The translations under genes were made by a program, and so were the position numbers. The notes beneath the pieces were generated by a model, which saw only the letters and a program-made list of their open reading frames with translations, was not told the origin of the DNA and searched no databases. Below, in pieces: positions 16,440 through 24,910 of a DNA stretch of 64,000 nucleotides. How positions within the stretch are numbered: position 1 is the stretch's first letter; each line of letters begins with the position of its first letter. The stretch is taken from contig NZ_JAHMIN010000002.1 of assembly GCF_018986435.1 (NCBI RefSeq), positions 84,301-148,300 on the forward strand, in the 5' to 3' direction. This DNA is from Hahella sp. HN01. Its GTDB lineage: Bacteria; Pseudomonadota; Gammaproteobacteria; Pseudomonadales; Oleiphilaceae.

Positions 16440-18271
16440 TCCCTGTCTCCATAAGCCGGGTCATAGATGAGCGAGCGCCGCTTGGCGATGATTCTGGCCT
16501 CGTCCAGCGCCTTTTGAATATTGAAACCCGCCTGCATGCCTCCGGGTCGCTCTTTCACCATGGCGGAATAGACCAGGGGGAAATATTCCATGGTGGAGAG
16601 AATGGGGTTAGGGGAGGTGTGCCCGAGTCCACATCTGCTGGTGGCGATGATGGTGTCGCTCAGGTTGCGCAGATAATCGAGATCCTCCGGTTCGCCCTCT
16701 CCGTGCATGATTTTTTCCAGACCCTTTTTCAGGAAAACGTTGCCCACGCGACAAGGCGTACAGTAGCCGCAGCTTTCCTCGATGAAAAAGTCCATGTAGT
16801 AGGCGGCGGCTTCAAGAATGTTGCGGGAGCTGTTGAAGCAGACAATGGCGCCGGCGGAGGCGAGATCTTCAAAACACAGGCGGCGGTGAAATTCGGTGCG
16901 CCCCACTATCTGGCCGCTGGCGCCGCCCACAACGATAGCGGCGGCGTCCTGGGCGCCGGCCTGCTCCAGAATCTCTGCGAGAGTGACGCCAAAGGCGACT
17001 TCATAGATGCCGGGACGCGCACAGTCTCCGCTGACGCTGAGCAATTTGGTTCCGGAACTGCCTGTGGTTCCCATGCCGCGAAACCAGGTTGCGCCTTGCG
17101 CCATGATGCGTGGAACGCAGCTCAGGGTTTCCACATTATTGACCACGGTGGGATAGCCCAGATACCCAGATTGCACGGGAAACGGCGGGCGATTTTTGGG
17201 TTCGCCGCGCTTGCCTTCGCAGGAGCTGATCAGCGAGCTTTCTTCCCCGCAAATATACGCGCCGGCGCCCATCTGAATCCGAATATCGAAAGCAAAATCC
17301 TTTCGTCCGAGAATGCCCGAGCCCAGTAAATTCTGTTCCCGGCGACGTTGCAGTGTTTCTTCCAGATAGGCGCGCAGATAGCGGTATTCGCCGCGCAGAT
17401 AGAGAATGCCGTGGCGGGCGCCTACCGCGTAGGCGGCGATTGTCATGCCGGAGAACAGCAAATCAGGTTTTTCGGTCAGCAACACGCGATCCTTGAACGT
17501 GCCGGGTTCGCCTTCATCCGCGTTACAGATGACATAACGCTCTTCGGCGGGAGTGTTCGCCGCCAGCCGCCATTTTCTGCCAGTAGGAAACCCGGCGCCG
17601 CCGCGTCCGCGCAGCAGCGACTCTTCGATGTGGGAGATCACCTCTTGCGGCGATAACTGCAAAGCGGCGCGCAGACCCTGTTCTGGATCGACGTCGGTCA
17701 AGAGGACCGGCCCGGGCTGGCGAATATTATTGCGCACCATGGCCTGGACCAAAGGGTCGCTGTTAGCGCCATCGCCGGTCTTACCGATCAGCGTTTGCGG
17801 GTCTTTGGTCTTGCGCAGAGTTCGCAGGATGCTTTTGACTTTGGCTGGCGTCAGACGGGTGACGACCACATCATTGATCAATGCTGCAGGGGCCTGATCG
17901 CACATGCCGATGCAGGGCGTGAACTCCAGGGAAAATGCGCCATCGGTGCTGGTTTCGCCCGGCTGGATTCCGAGAGCGCCGGAAAACGCCTCGGCCACCG
18001 CCTGCGCGCCGGCATGACGGTCAATGATGTCATCGCACAAGCGAATCGTGATATCGCCTTTGCGTTTGTCGGAAAAAAAGGCATAGAAACTGACGACGCC
18101 TTCCACTTCAACCCGATAGGTTCCGGTAAGCGAGGCGATCAGCGACATCGCCTCGCCATCGATGCAGCGCAGCTTATCCTGCACCTGCCACAGGATGTCC
18201 ATCATCCGGCGCGGATCGTTGTCATAGTCGGCGCAGGCTTGCTTGATGAGAGTTGCGTTATCGTTATCCAT
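16436..18271 (-). CDS. hoxF: NAD-reducing hydrogenase diaphorase subunit HoxF with HoxE-like N-terminus
   Basis: 611 residues. Residues 1-150 form a NuoE/HoxE-like domain, then the NuoF-like core with the FMN/NAD loop GRGGAGFPTGRKW (222-234), AGAYICGEESSL (about 336-347), and the [4Fe-4S] ligands Cys501, 504, 507 and 547. The N-terminal [2Fe-2S] site shows Cys79, Cys120 and Cys124; the usual partner of Cys79 four residues on is an isoleucine/aspartate region, so that cluster may be altered, a point also to weigh in other HoxF proteins with fused HoxE domains. The subunit exchanges electrons with NAD(H). It is the first gene of the operon, and an inverted repeat lies 46 bases upstream. Confidence 0.95.
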   Translation of the reverse strand: MDNDNATLIKQACADYDNDPRRMMDILWQVQDKLRCIDGEAMSLIASLTGTYRVEVEGVVSFYAFFSDKRKGDITIRLCDDIIDRHAGAQAVAEAFSGALGIQPGETSTDGAFSLEFTPCIGMCDQAPAALINDVVVTRLTPAKVKSILRTLRKTKDPQTLIGKTGDGANSDPLVQAMVRNNIRQPGPVLLTDVDPEQGLRAALQLSPQEVISHIEESLLRGRGGAGFPTGRKWRLAANTPAEERYVICNADEGEPGTFKDRVLLTEKPDLLFSGMTIAAYAVGARHGILYLRGEYRYLRAYLEETLQRRREQNLLGSGILGRKDFAFDIRIQMGAGAYICGEESSLISSCEGKRGEPKNRPPFPVQSGYLGYPTVVNNVETLSCVPRIMAQGATWFRGMGTTGSSGTKLLSVSGDCARPGIYEVAFGVTLAEILEQAGAQDAAAIVVGGASGQIVGRTEFHRRLCFEDLASAGAIVCFNSSRNILEAAAYYMDFFIEESCGYCTPCRVGNVFLKKGLEKIMHGEGEPEDLDYLRNLSDTIIATSRCGLGHTSPNPILSTMEYFPLVYSAMVKERPGGMQAGFNIQKALDEARIIAKRRSLIYDPAYGDRE

Positions 18272-18316
18272 GCTTCGTCCCGTCGGCGCGTGCGAGATTT
18301 CCCGATTGGGTTGATG

Positions 18317-18356
18317 ACGCTGGGCGGCGAATGCAGGTCACATCACCGCCCAGCGT
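18317..18356 (-). promoter_or_regulatory. 11-bp perfect inverted repeat upstream of hoxF
   Basis: ACGCTGGGCGG and CCGCCCAGCGT flank an 18-base loop between the sirtuin stop and the hoxF start. Without a T tract it is not a classic terminator for the sirtuin gene; it could be an operator or a leader hairpin of the hox mRNA. Confidence 0.5.
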
Positions 18357-18418
18357 ATTCCATAGTATCGTCAGTCAGGGAAGGTATTTTGACGTGCGTC
18401 TGTTTTTCCCTGAAAAAT

Positions 18419-19096
18419 CTATAGCTTAAGAGATGTGATCCATTCAGGCACACCGGCGCAGGCGGTTTTACGGATAATCGTGGCGCCTTTGACTTTCACA
18501 TCTTCGCCGGGATCGATCACCGTTATTGGACAACTGGGCGGCGCGGCGTATGCCAATCCTGCGGCGGGATAGACCTGCAGAGAGGTGCCCACCACCAATA
18601 GAACGTCCGCCGTGGCGACGATATCCGCAGCGGCCTCCAGCATCGGGACCATTTCTCCGAACCAGACCACATGCGGTCGCATTTGTTTGCCTTGAGGACA
18701 TAGATCGCCCAGCGCAATATCCCGGTCATCCAGATCAACCAGATAACGTTCATCAACACTGCTGCGCGCTTTCATGATTTCACCGTGCAGGTGGACGACG
18801 TTGCTGGACCCTGCGCGCTCGTGCAAGTCGTCGATGTTTTGCGTAATGATGGTGACGCGATGTTGCGGTTCCAGCGCGGCGAGGGCCATGTGCGCGGCAT
18901 TGGGCTGGGCTTCCCGGGCCTGTTGGCGACGGGTGTTGTAAAACTCCAGCACCAATTGCGGGTCGCGTTCCCAACCGCCGGGGGACGCCAGATCATGTAC
19001 GCTGTATTGTTTCCATAGTCCGCCCACGTCCCGGAACGTAGGCAGGCCGCTTTCGGCGCTTATGCCAGCGCCGCTGAGCACGACGATATGAGCCAC
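18419..19096 (-). CDS. NAD-dependent protein deacylase, sirtuin class III, zinc ligands missing
   Basis: 225 residues. NAD-binding motifs GAGISAESGLPTFRD (9-23) and TQNIDDLHERAG (85-96) and the catalytic His104 (VHLHGE) are intact. Tyr53 and Arg56 form the YxxR pair that binds negatively charged acyl groups in CobB/SIRT5 enzymes, pointing to desuccinylase activity. The region that normally holds two CxxC zinc pairs (about 112-138) has only one cysteine (Cys133), so the zinc site is lost. Such zinc-free sirtuins are known in bacteria. The gene precedes hoxF on the same strand but is separated by about 150 bases. Confidence 0.88.
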   Translation of the reverse strand: MAHIVVLSGAGISAESGLPTFRDVGGLWKQYSVHDLASPGGWERDPQLVLEFYNTRRQQAREAQPNAAHMALAALEPQHRVTIITQNIDDLHERAGSSNVVHLHGEIMKARSSVDERYLVDLDDRDIALGDLCPQGKQMRPHVVWFGEMVPMLEAAADIVATADVLLVVGTSLQVYPAAGLAYAAPPSCPITVIDPGEDVKVKGATIIRKTACAGVPEWITSLKL

Positions 19097-19234
19097 GAAC
19101 TTTCCTCAGAGTATGATTAGCTGTGCATTCGCCGGCATGTACGCCGGCCCGAACAGGACCGCTGACGTTAAGCGGCCCAACAAGGCTAAACATAGCCCGG
19201 CGCGGCGCCGGGGTAAAGCTCGGACGAATCGGGC

Positions 19235-19777
19235 TTAGAGAACGCTCTCCACGGCGGCGATGAAGTCCGGGTCTTCCGGCGTAGTGCGACTGGGAAATGC
19301 GGCGACAACGCGGCCTTCTTTGTCTACCACATATTTATGAAAGTTCCATTGCGGAGGCTTCCCGGTCTGCTCCGCCAGATTACGGAACAAGGGATGCGCG
19401 TTGGGTCCTTTGACGGGGTGGGCCTCTGTCATGGTGAAGGTAACGCCGTAATTAACGAAACACACTGCCGCAGTTTTTCCTGCATCGCTGTCTTCCTGAT
19501 TAAAATCGTCCGAGGGCATGCCGATGACTTCCAGGCCTTGTTCCCGATAGCGCTTATACATCGCCTCCAGCCCTTTGAACTGAGGGGTAAAACCGCAGTA
19601 GCTCGCCGTATTAACGATCACCAGCGGCTTGCCGGCGAAGCGTTCGCATAAATTGATGGATTGACTGGAGTGCAGCTTTTTGACGTCGCCGTCCAGCAAG
19701 GCGGGACAGGCCGCCAGCGCTGACGCGCTTTGACACAGTAAAAGGCTTAGTAAGGCTGTTTTGATGAATCTGGGCAT
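19235..19777 (-). CDS. Exported glutathione-peroxidase-family thiol peroxidase
   Basis: 180 residues. The N-terminal 23 residues are a signal sequence; LAAC (Cys24) could be a lipobox, otherwise signal peptidase I cuts nearby. The thioredoxin-fold core has the peroxidatic Cys61 in [11 protein letters not shown] and the PQWNFHKY motif that holds the catalytic Trp and Asn. Family role: reduction of peroxides, here in the periplasm or on a membrane surface, probably with thioredoxin-like partners rather than glutathione. A perfect palindrome just upstream of the start may be an operator. Confidence 0.88.
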   Translation of the reverse strand: MPRFIKTALLSLLLCQSASALAACPALLDGDVKKLHSSQSINLCERFAGKPLVIVNTASYCGFTPQFKGLEAMYKRYREQGLEVIGMPSDDFNQEDSDAGKTAAVCFVNYGVTFTMTEAHPVKGPNAHPLFRNLAEQTGKPPQWNFHKYVVDKEGRVVAAFPSRTTPEDPDFIAAVESVL

Positions 19778-19793
19778 GACCGTTTTCCTTGTT

Positions 19794-19807
19794 AGTCAGT
19801 ACTGACT
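19794..19807 (-). promoter_or_regulatory. Perfect 14-bp palindrome upstream of the peroxidase gene
   Basis: AGTCAGTACTGACT is its own reverse complement and sits 16 bases from the start codon. Position and symmetry suit a repressor site of the TetR type; the regulator is not identifiable here. Confidence 0.4.
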
Positions 19808-19985
19808 GATTGTGCGGCAGGGCGCTGGCGAAAGTCTATGATGACCGAGTGCGCGCAGGTAGCCGTCCTCAATAAATACGGAGCCGGTCTTACTATAGAT
19901 TGCGAGTTGTTTGCTCGCGCCACTTGAACCGGTGAAAAAAGCCGGCCTAGAATAATTGACCTTTGGTCATTATGAGGCGTTAGCC

Positions 19986-20756
19986 ATGTTCAACTCCCAC
20001 AATTTTGATGTGCTTGGCTCCACGTTGGCGTCCACCCTGCGACGTTGGCGGGGCACGATGGGTAGCCGCAAAACGGCGCAACCCGAAAAAGCGCCAGAAC
20101 TTTTTGATCGCGAAGGCTGTCCGCATTGCCGTCTGGTGCGGGAAGCGCTGACGGAGTTGAACCTCGACGCCATGATTTATCCGGTTCCGCAAGGCGGCGT
20201 GAGGCATGGTCAGCGTTTGCAGGAACTTTCCGGTGGCGACGCGGTCCCATTTCTGTACGATCCAAATACGAATGAAAAAATCGCGGGCGCGCAGGCTATC
20301 ATCACTTACCTGTTTCGCCAGTATCGCGCCAAACAGCCGCCTGCGGCGTTGAGGGAATCCTTCATCAATCTGATGGGCTCCAGGCTGGCGACATTGGTGC
20401 GTGGAGGGAAAGGCCTGAAGGCGGCGCCCTCCAATGCGCCGAAGAAACCGTTGGCGCTGTACAGTTTTGAATCCAGTCCCTTCTCGCGGCTGGTGCGTGA
20501 ACGCTTATGCGAATTGGAAATACCCTATCTTCTCGTCAACCTGAGTAAACAACAGTTGGCGGACTTGGGGCCGGCGGCGCAACGGCTGCATTTGGGCGAA
20601 TACAAACCTTTGCCGGGAAGTAAAAGAGAGGCTTTTCTCAAGGAGCATGGACGCGTACAGGCGCCGTTTCTGGTCGACCCGAATCGCGGTGAAGGCGCAG
20701 GACTGTTTGAATCCGCGGAAATTCTCAAGTATCTGAACGCCGCCTACGCTGCCTGA
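19986..20756 (+). CDS. Protein with two glutaredoxin/GST-N-like thioredoxin folds
   Basis: 256 residues from the ATG at 19986, preceded by a GAGG ribosome site; an earlier TTG at 19956 is less likely. The first domain (about 38-112) has an active-site CPHC (Cys45, Cys48) and the conserved VPFLYDP cis-proline. The second (about 155-255) has SPFS where the cysteines would be and keeps APFLVDP. This is the pattern of a duplicated GST N-terminal domain without the helical GST C-domain. The likely role is thiol-disulfide or glutathione-linked reduction; the partner is unknown. Confidence 0.75.
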   Translation: MFNSHNFDVLGSTLASTLRRWRGTMGSRKTAQPEKAPELFDREGCPHCRLVREALTELNLDAMIYPVPQGGVRHGQRLQELSGGDAVPFLYDPNTNEKIAGAQAIITYLFRQYRAKQPPAALRESFINLMGSRLATLVRGGKGLKAAPSNAPKKPLALYSFESSPFSRLVRERLCELEIPYLLVNLSKQQLADLGPAAQRLHLGEYKPLPGSKREAFLKEHGRVQAPFLVDPNRGEGAGLFESAEILKYLNAAYAA

Positions 20757-21074
20757 GTATGCGGATTGTGCTGATAATTACTTGAAAGCATTCATATTCC
20801 CGCCGCGCTATACTGTCGCTCCTTAACCTATCGCGCGTCCCTGTAACCTGGTGAACGCGCGCCGCGTGTTCTATCAGGGAGAGTCCTTTCTTTGGGAGTG
20901 GGTGAAATGAGGAGGGCGTTTCGCAACAAACTCTCATGACTATACAAAATAGGCATTGAAGCCAACGCGGGCAATTGCCATGATTAGCAGCTCGGCCTGC
21001 GCCGCTTATCGCGGTCGGATGCGCCAATTATGGAATCTCGAACAACTATCTGGATGAATGTGCTAGGGCTAGAA
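20757..21074 (+). other. Intergenic region with a hairpin
   Basis: No gene seen. CGCGCGT (20832-20838) and ACGCGCG (20855-20861) can pair, without a T tract. TATACT at about 20811 could be a -10 element for the next gene, but no convincing -35 is spaced correctly. Confidence 0.35.
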
Positions 21075-22088
21075 ATGAAAAATAAGTTGTCTGCGAAGGA
21101 CTTGTGCTTCTCTATACCGCGTAATCTGCTGCTGGTGGGGGCGGTTGCTCTCAGCGGTTGTAACATGTCTTCAATCAAACCCTCGACGGACTCCGGCGCC
21201 AAGACGGAAGACAAGCAGTACGCCACTCCCTCTACTACTGAAACGACAAATGCGACGACTTCGCAAGAAGCGGCGACGTCAACCACGCCAGGCATGACGG
21301 ACGCAACCTCGGAAGCGGGATCTGCGACGATGGAAAGCGCCGATGGCGCTGATCAGACAAACGCTGGCAAGACGACGCAGAAGACCACATCGACTGCAAA
21401 ACAGAAAGCCAATACGCCCGCCGCTAAAAAGACCGTAAAGGAAAAAACGGCGACCAAGAAAACCGCCAGCTCCTCAAACGGCGCTTCTGCGAAAAAGAAA
21501 GAAGCGGAGAAGTCGCAAACCAAGCCGGCGGCGACTAAAGAAAGCGTAAAGAAAGACACTGCGAAAAAAGAGACAGCGGATACCAGCGCAGAGACAAAAC
21601 CTGTCGTTGAGACCGCTATGCTGTCGCAACCAAAAGAAACATCAGGACTACAGATTACCGGTAGCATGCTGCCCTATGATTTCGGCGGCTGGATGCTGGA
21701 GAAGGATTGGGATAGCGCGCACATCGGCGTATGTCGACTGCGTTCGGAGCGTCATCCGATATTCGACGGCTATGAAAATTCCAATGTATGGATTGAGGTG
21801 TTGGCCAAGGAGATCAACGTATACACCAGATCGAACCTTGACCTGACCTATCCCGGCGTCGGCCTGCAATTAGCGGAACAAACCGTTCTGGACTTTAATG
21901 AAGTGTTTCAGGAGACAAACGCGCGGATAAAAGGAGACCATAGCCGCGCGCTGCAAAACGCCAACAAACTGACGGTTAAATTAGGTTTCTGGCCCAGCTG
22001 GCCGCAAACTCAGACCCAGCAGGCGGTGATACCGGCGACGGTGTTGAAGCAGGCGATACCGGTTTTTCTCAACTGCAAAAACCTGTAA
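21075..22088 (+). CDS. Lipoprotein with Lys/Ala/Thr-rich linker and unknown C-terminal domain
   Basis: 337 residues from the ATG at 21075, chosen because it puts a normal signal peptide and lipobox (LSGC, Cys about 29) at the N-terminus; in-frame ATG codons at 21030 and 21054 would give over-long signals. Residues about 30-190 are low-complexity, first Ser/Thr/Ala-rich and acidic, then strongly basic with histone H1-like KKTA and KKEA runs. The folded part is the last 140 residues (GSMLPYDFGGWMLEKDWDSAHIGVC ... FLNCKNL), with two cysteines that may bond. I do not recognise this domain. The basic linker could thread peptidoglycan or bind acidic envelope polymers. Confidence 0.65.
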   Translation: MKNKLSAKDLCFSIPRNLLLVGAVALSGCNMSSIKPSTDSGAKTEDKQYATPSTTETTNATTSQEAATSTTPGMTDATSEAGSATMESADGADQTNAGKTTQKTTSTAKQKANTPAAKKTVKEKTATKKTASSSNGASAKKKEAEKSQTKPAATKESVKKDTAKKETADTSAETKPVVETAMLSQPKETSGLQITGSMLPYDFGGWMLEKDWDSAHIGVCRLRSERHPIFDGYENSNVWIEVLAKEINVYTRSNLDLTYPGVGLQLAEQTVLDFNEVFQETNARIKGDHSRALQNANKLTVKLGFWPSWPQTQTQQAVIPATVLKQAIPVFLNCKNL

Positions 22089-22191
22089 TCACGCATTAGA
22101 CACGGAACGAATGGCGGCGGCGTCAAAGGTAATTGTTACGACCGCCCAGCCGAACGAAAAAAGTAAATCATAGCTGAAGGATGTTTCGGGG

Positions 22192-23076
22192 ATGACCTTA
22201 AGACTTAAATTTAACCTTGTATTGGGTTTGGCTTCTTGCGCCGGCATCGCTCTGGCGGCCTTTCTGGTTTATGAACTGTTGCAGAAAAACGCGCGGGAAG
22301 AGGTGCTCGACAGCGCCCGGATCATGATGCAGAGCGCGTTCGCCGTACGCGGTTACACCGTTGATGAAGTGCGTCCATTGCTGGCGTTGCAGCAGAAGCG
22401 CCAGTTTTTACCGCAGACCGTGCCGGCTTATGCGGCGCACCGCTATATTGGCAAGCTGCAGAAGGAATATCCTGAATACAGCTACCGGGAAGCCACGCTG
22501 AATCCAACCAATCCAGCGGACCGCGCTTCAGATTGGGAAGCGGACATTATCAACCATTTCCGCAACAACGATGGCGCGCCGGAACTGGTCGGCACCCGGG
22601 AAACGCCGACAGGTCCCTCTCTCTATATGAGCCGCCCAATCAAGATCACTGACCCGAAATGTCTGGCCTGTCACAGCACCCCCAGCGCGGCGCCGCAGAC
22701 CATGATCGACATGTACGGCAGCTCTAACGGTTTCGGTTGGAAGCAGGATGAAGTGGTCGGCGCCCAGATCGTATCGGTGCCTATGTCGCTGCCGCTGCAA
22801 CGGGCGGATGAAACCTTCAAACTGTTTATCGGCTTGCTGGTAGGCGTTTTCCTGGTGATTGCGGTGCTGCTCAACGTCATGCTGGACTTTGTGGTTATCC
22901 GTCCGGTCAAGAAATTGTCCGATAAAGCTAATGAAGTCAGCCTGGGCGCGTTGGAAGCGGAGGAAATGCCGGTGAAAGGCAACGATGAGATTTCCTCTCT
23001 GACTCAGTCCTTTAACCGTATGCACCGCAGTTTGGCTAACGCTGTCAGATTGTTGGACGAAACTGGCGAGCCTTGA
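22192..23076 (+). CDS. Membrane haem-c sensor: DUF3365 (Tll0287-like) domain plus HAMP
   Basis: 294 residues. Transmembrane helix 1 at about 8-28, a periplasmic domain at about 30-205 with one haem c site CLACH (157-161), helix 2 at about 209-236, then a HAMP linker (IRPVKKLSDKANEVSLG) and a short helical end. There is no kinase, cyclase or methyl-accepting domain of its own. Family members are thought to sense redox or gas ligands through the haem. The Ser/Thr kinase gene 347 bases downstream on the same strand is a plausible output partner. Confidence 0.85.
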   Translation: MTLRLKFNLVLGLASCAGIALAAFLVYELLQKNAREEVLDSARIMMQSAFAVRGYTVDEVRPLLALQQKRQFLPQTVPAYAAHRYIGKLQKEYPEYSYREATLNPTNPADRASDWEADIINHFRNNDGAPELVGTRETPTGPSLYMSRPIKITDPKCLACHSTPSAAPQTMIDMYGSSNGFGWKQDEVVGAQIVSVPMSLPLQRADETFKLFIGLLVGVFLVIAVLLNVMLDFVVIRPVKKLSDKANEVSLGALEAEEMPVKGNDEISSLTQSFNRMHRSLANAVRLLDETGEP

Positions 23077-23423
23077 GCATAAATTAGCCAGTTTGCGCGA
23101 GACGTCGATGCGCCCGCCGACCATGTCGGGCGCGTCTGCATTACAACCTTTTAAGTGGCCGCTATGGCGATGACGTGAAGGTTCGCGCTATATTGGCCGC
23201 ATTGTAAGTCAAGTCCGGGACCTCTTCTCAAACTTACAAAAATCAACGAATTGGTTTGTATGGTTCAAGTAAGCGTAGAGTAAGCTTACCTATACTGAAG
23301 GACTTTTGGGGATACGCCGCACTGCTCTGTGCGCAGGCGGGTTAAATCGGATGTTACACGGAAGACGGCTGTCGGCGCCCGCTTAGCGGCGTGGCGGTTT
23401 GCTTTGCTCAGTACGTAAGAACT
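23077..23423 (+). other. Intergenic region upstream of the Ser/Thr kinase
   Basis: No gene seen. GCGCCCG (23110-23116) and CGGGCGC (23127-23133) form a hairpin soon after the sensor stop; the T run is poor. The rest probably contains the kinase promoter, but no clear -35/-10 pair stands out. Confidence 0.35.
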
Positions 23424-24857
23424 ATGTCGACGAAACCACCATTTGACGTAATCGGAAAATATAGCGTTGAGTCCACCATCGGCCAGGGCGCAATGGGCGT
23501 GGTGTACAAAGGCCATGACCCGGACATCGATCGCCCGGTCGCTATCAAGATGCTGCACGCCCACCTGATGGTGGACCAGACTGACGGAGGCCTGCTGGCC
23601 CGTTTCCGTCAGGAAGCCCAGGCGGCGGCCCGCTGTCTGCACACTAATATCGTTACCGTCTTTGATTTCGGCGTCTTCAAGAACTCGCCCTATATGGTGA
23701 TGGAGTTCGTCGACGGCATCGATCTGCGTTCTTTCCTGCGGGAAAACATGCAGCTTTCCGTACGTCAGATTGGCGACTTGGTCATTCAGGTGCTGGAAGC
23801 TCTGGATTACGCTCACCTGAAAGGGGTGGTGCACCGCGACGTTAAACCCGCCAATATTCTTTTGCTGGAATCCGGTCATGTGAAAGTGACGGATTTCGGC
23901 GTCGCAAAACTGGATACCTCCGAGCTGACCAATGTCGGCGACGTGATCGGCACGCCCAGTTACATGTCCCCGGAAGCGCTGCGCGGCGACCGGGTTGATG
24001 GACGTAGCGACCTGTTTTCCGCCGGCATCGTATTGCTGGAGTTGATCGCCGGTAAACGTCCGCAAAAGGGCGGCTTGCCCTGGACGGAGAAAGAAATTCT
24101 GCAATTCATCGCCGACAGCCCCACGCTGCCGGTGCAATTGGATCGCGCCTTCTCTGGTCTATTGGCGAAGGCATTGACCGCAGAACCGAAAGACCGTTAT
24201 GAAACCGGACAGGAATTCGCCATCGCCTTGAAGACGCTGCTGGCGCCTAATCAGGTGTATGTGCCGGATCTCAACGATCTCGCCGCGACGGTGATTCAAA
24301 GCAAGGTTACTTTCGCTGGTCGTCAGACGGATCAACCTTCCACCTACAGCTCCGCGTCAAGTTCCCAGATCGCGCTGTCGCCGGAAGTGTCCCTGATATT
24401 GAGCCAGACGCTGGCGCCGTTCCTGGGGCCGGTGGCGCACCATATGATTCGCAATGCCGCCGCCTCCTCGACGACCCTGCAGGAGATGATCGAGAAACTT
24501 TCCCGTCATATTCCCAATGAAGTCGAGCGGCGTAATTTCCTCAACACGTTGAATCGCACAGGGATTCGCTCCATGCCCAGCGAAACCACTGGCAGTGGCG
24601 CATCGCGCATCACCACCATTGGTACGCGTTCGTCCATCAGGCCAGGACAGTCTGGCCCGTTGACGTTAAGTGGAGAAACTTTGCAGAAGCTAACCCAGTT
24701 ATTGGCGCATCATGTCGGCCCACTGGCTTCGCGGCTGGTGCGTAAATCGGTGAAAAGCTCATCGGATATGGAAACGCTGTTCAAGGACTTGGCCAACAGC
24801 ATTCCAGATGAATCGGAACGCACCCAGTTTATCTCCAAGGCGCGTAAATCGATCTAA
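23424..24857 (+). CDS. Ser/Thr protein kinase with duplicated C-terminal domain
   Basis: 477 residues from the ATG at 23424 (the frame opens 33 bases earlier). The Hanks-type kinase domain (about 12-280) is complete: glycine loop GQGAMGVV (20-28), Lys42, HRD at 137-139, DFG at 157-159, and APE-like SPEALRG. No transmembrane helix, so it is soluble. The C-terminal half holds two copies of a helical module of about 60 residues (SLILSQTLAPFLGPVAHHMI ... and QKLTQLLAHHVGPLASRLV ...), both ending in IPxExER; this module probably mediates oligomerisation or target binding. Targets are unknown. The haem sensor upstream is a candidate input. Confidence 0.9.
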   Translation: MSTKPPFDVIGKYSVESTIGQGAMGVVYKGHDPDIDRPVAIKMLHAHLMVDQTDGGLLARFRQEAQAAARCLHTNIVTVFDFGVFKNSPYMVMEFVDGIDLRSFLRENMQLSVRQIGDLVIQVLEALDYAHLKGVVHRDVKPANILLLESGHVKVTDFGVAKLDTSELTNVGDVIGTPSYMSPEALRGDRVDGRSDLFSAGIVLLELIAGKRPQKGGLPWTEKEILQFIADSPTLPVQLDRAFSGLLAKALTAEPKDRYETGQEFAIALKTLLAPNQVYVPDLNDLAATVIQSKVTFAGRQTDQPSTYSSASSSQIALSPEVSLILSQTLAPFLGPVAHHMIRNAAASSTTLQEMIEKLSRHIPNEVERRNFLNTLNRTGIRSMPSETTGSGASRITTIGTRSSIRPGQSGPLTLSGETLQKLTQLLAHHVGPLASRLVRKSVKSSSDMETLFKDLANSIPDESERTQFISKARKSI

Positions 24858-24877
24858 AAAGAATCTAAAAGGGCAGG

Positions 24878-24904
24878 ATCGCCGCTAGGGAATCCAGCGG
24901 CGAT
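24878..24904 (-). terminator. Hairpin between convergent kinase and PstS-OmpA genes
   Basis: ATCGCCGCT and AGCGGCGAT form a 9-bp stem with a 9-base loop. T runs are short on both sides (TCTAAAAAG upstream gives some T on the minus strand), so it may end both transcripts. Confidence 0.5.
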
Positions 24905-24910
24905 TGGCTA

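Noticed and set aside
16514-17329. Plus-strand open frame of 271 codons within hoxF
   Set aside because: Antisense to hoxF, which has all expected motifs; no independent support.
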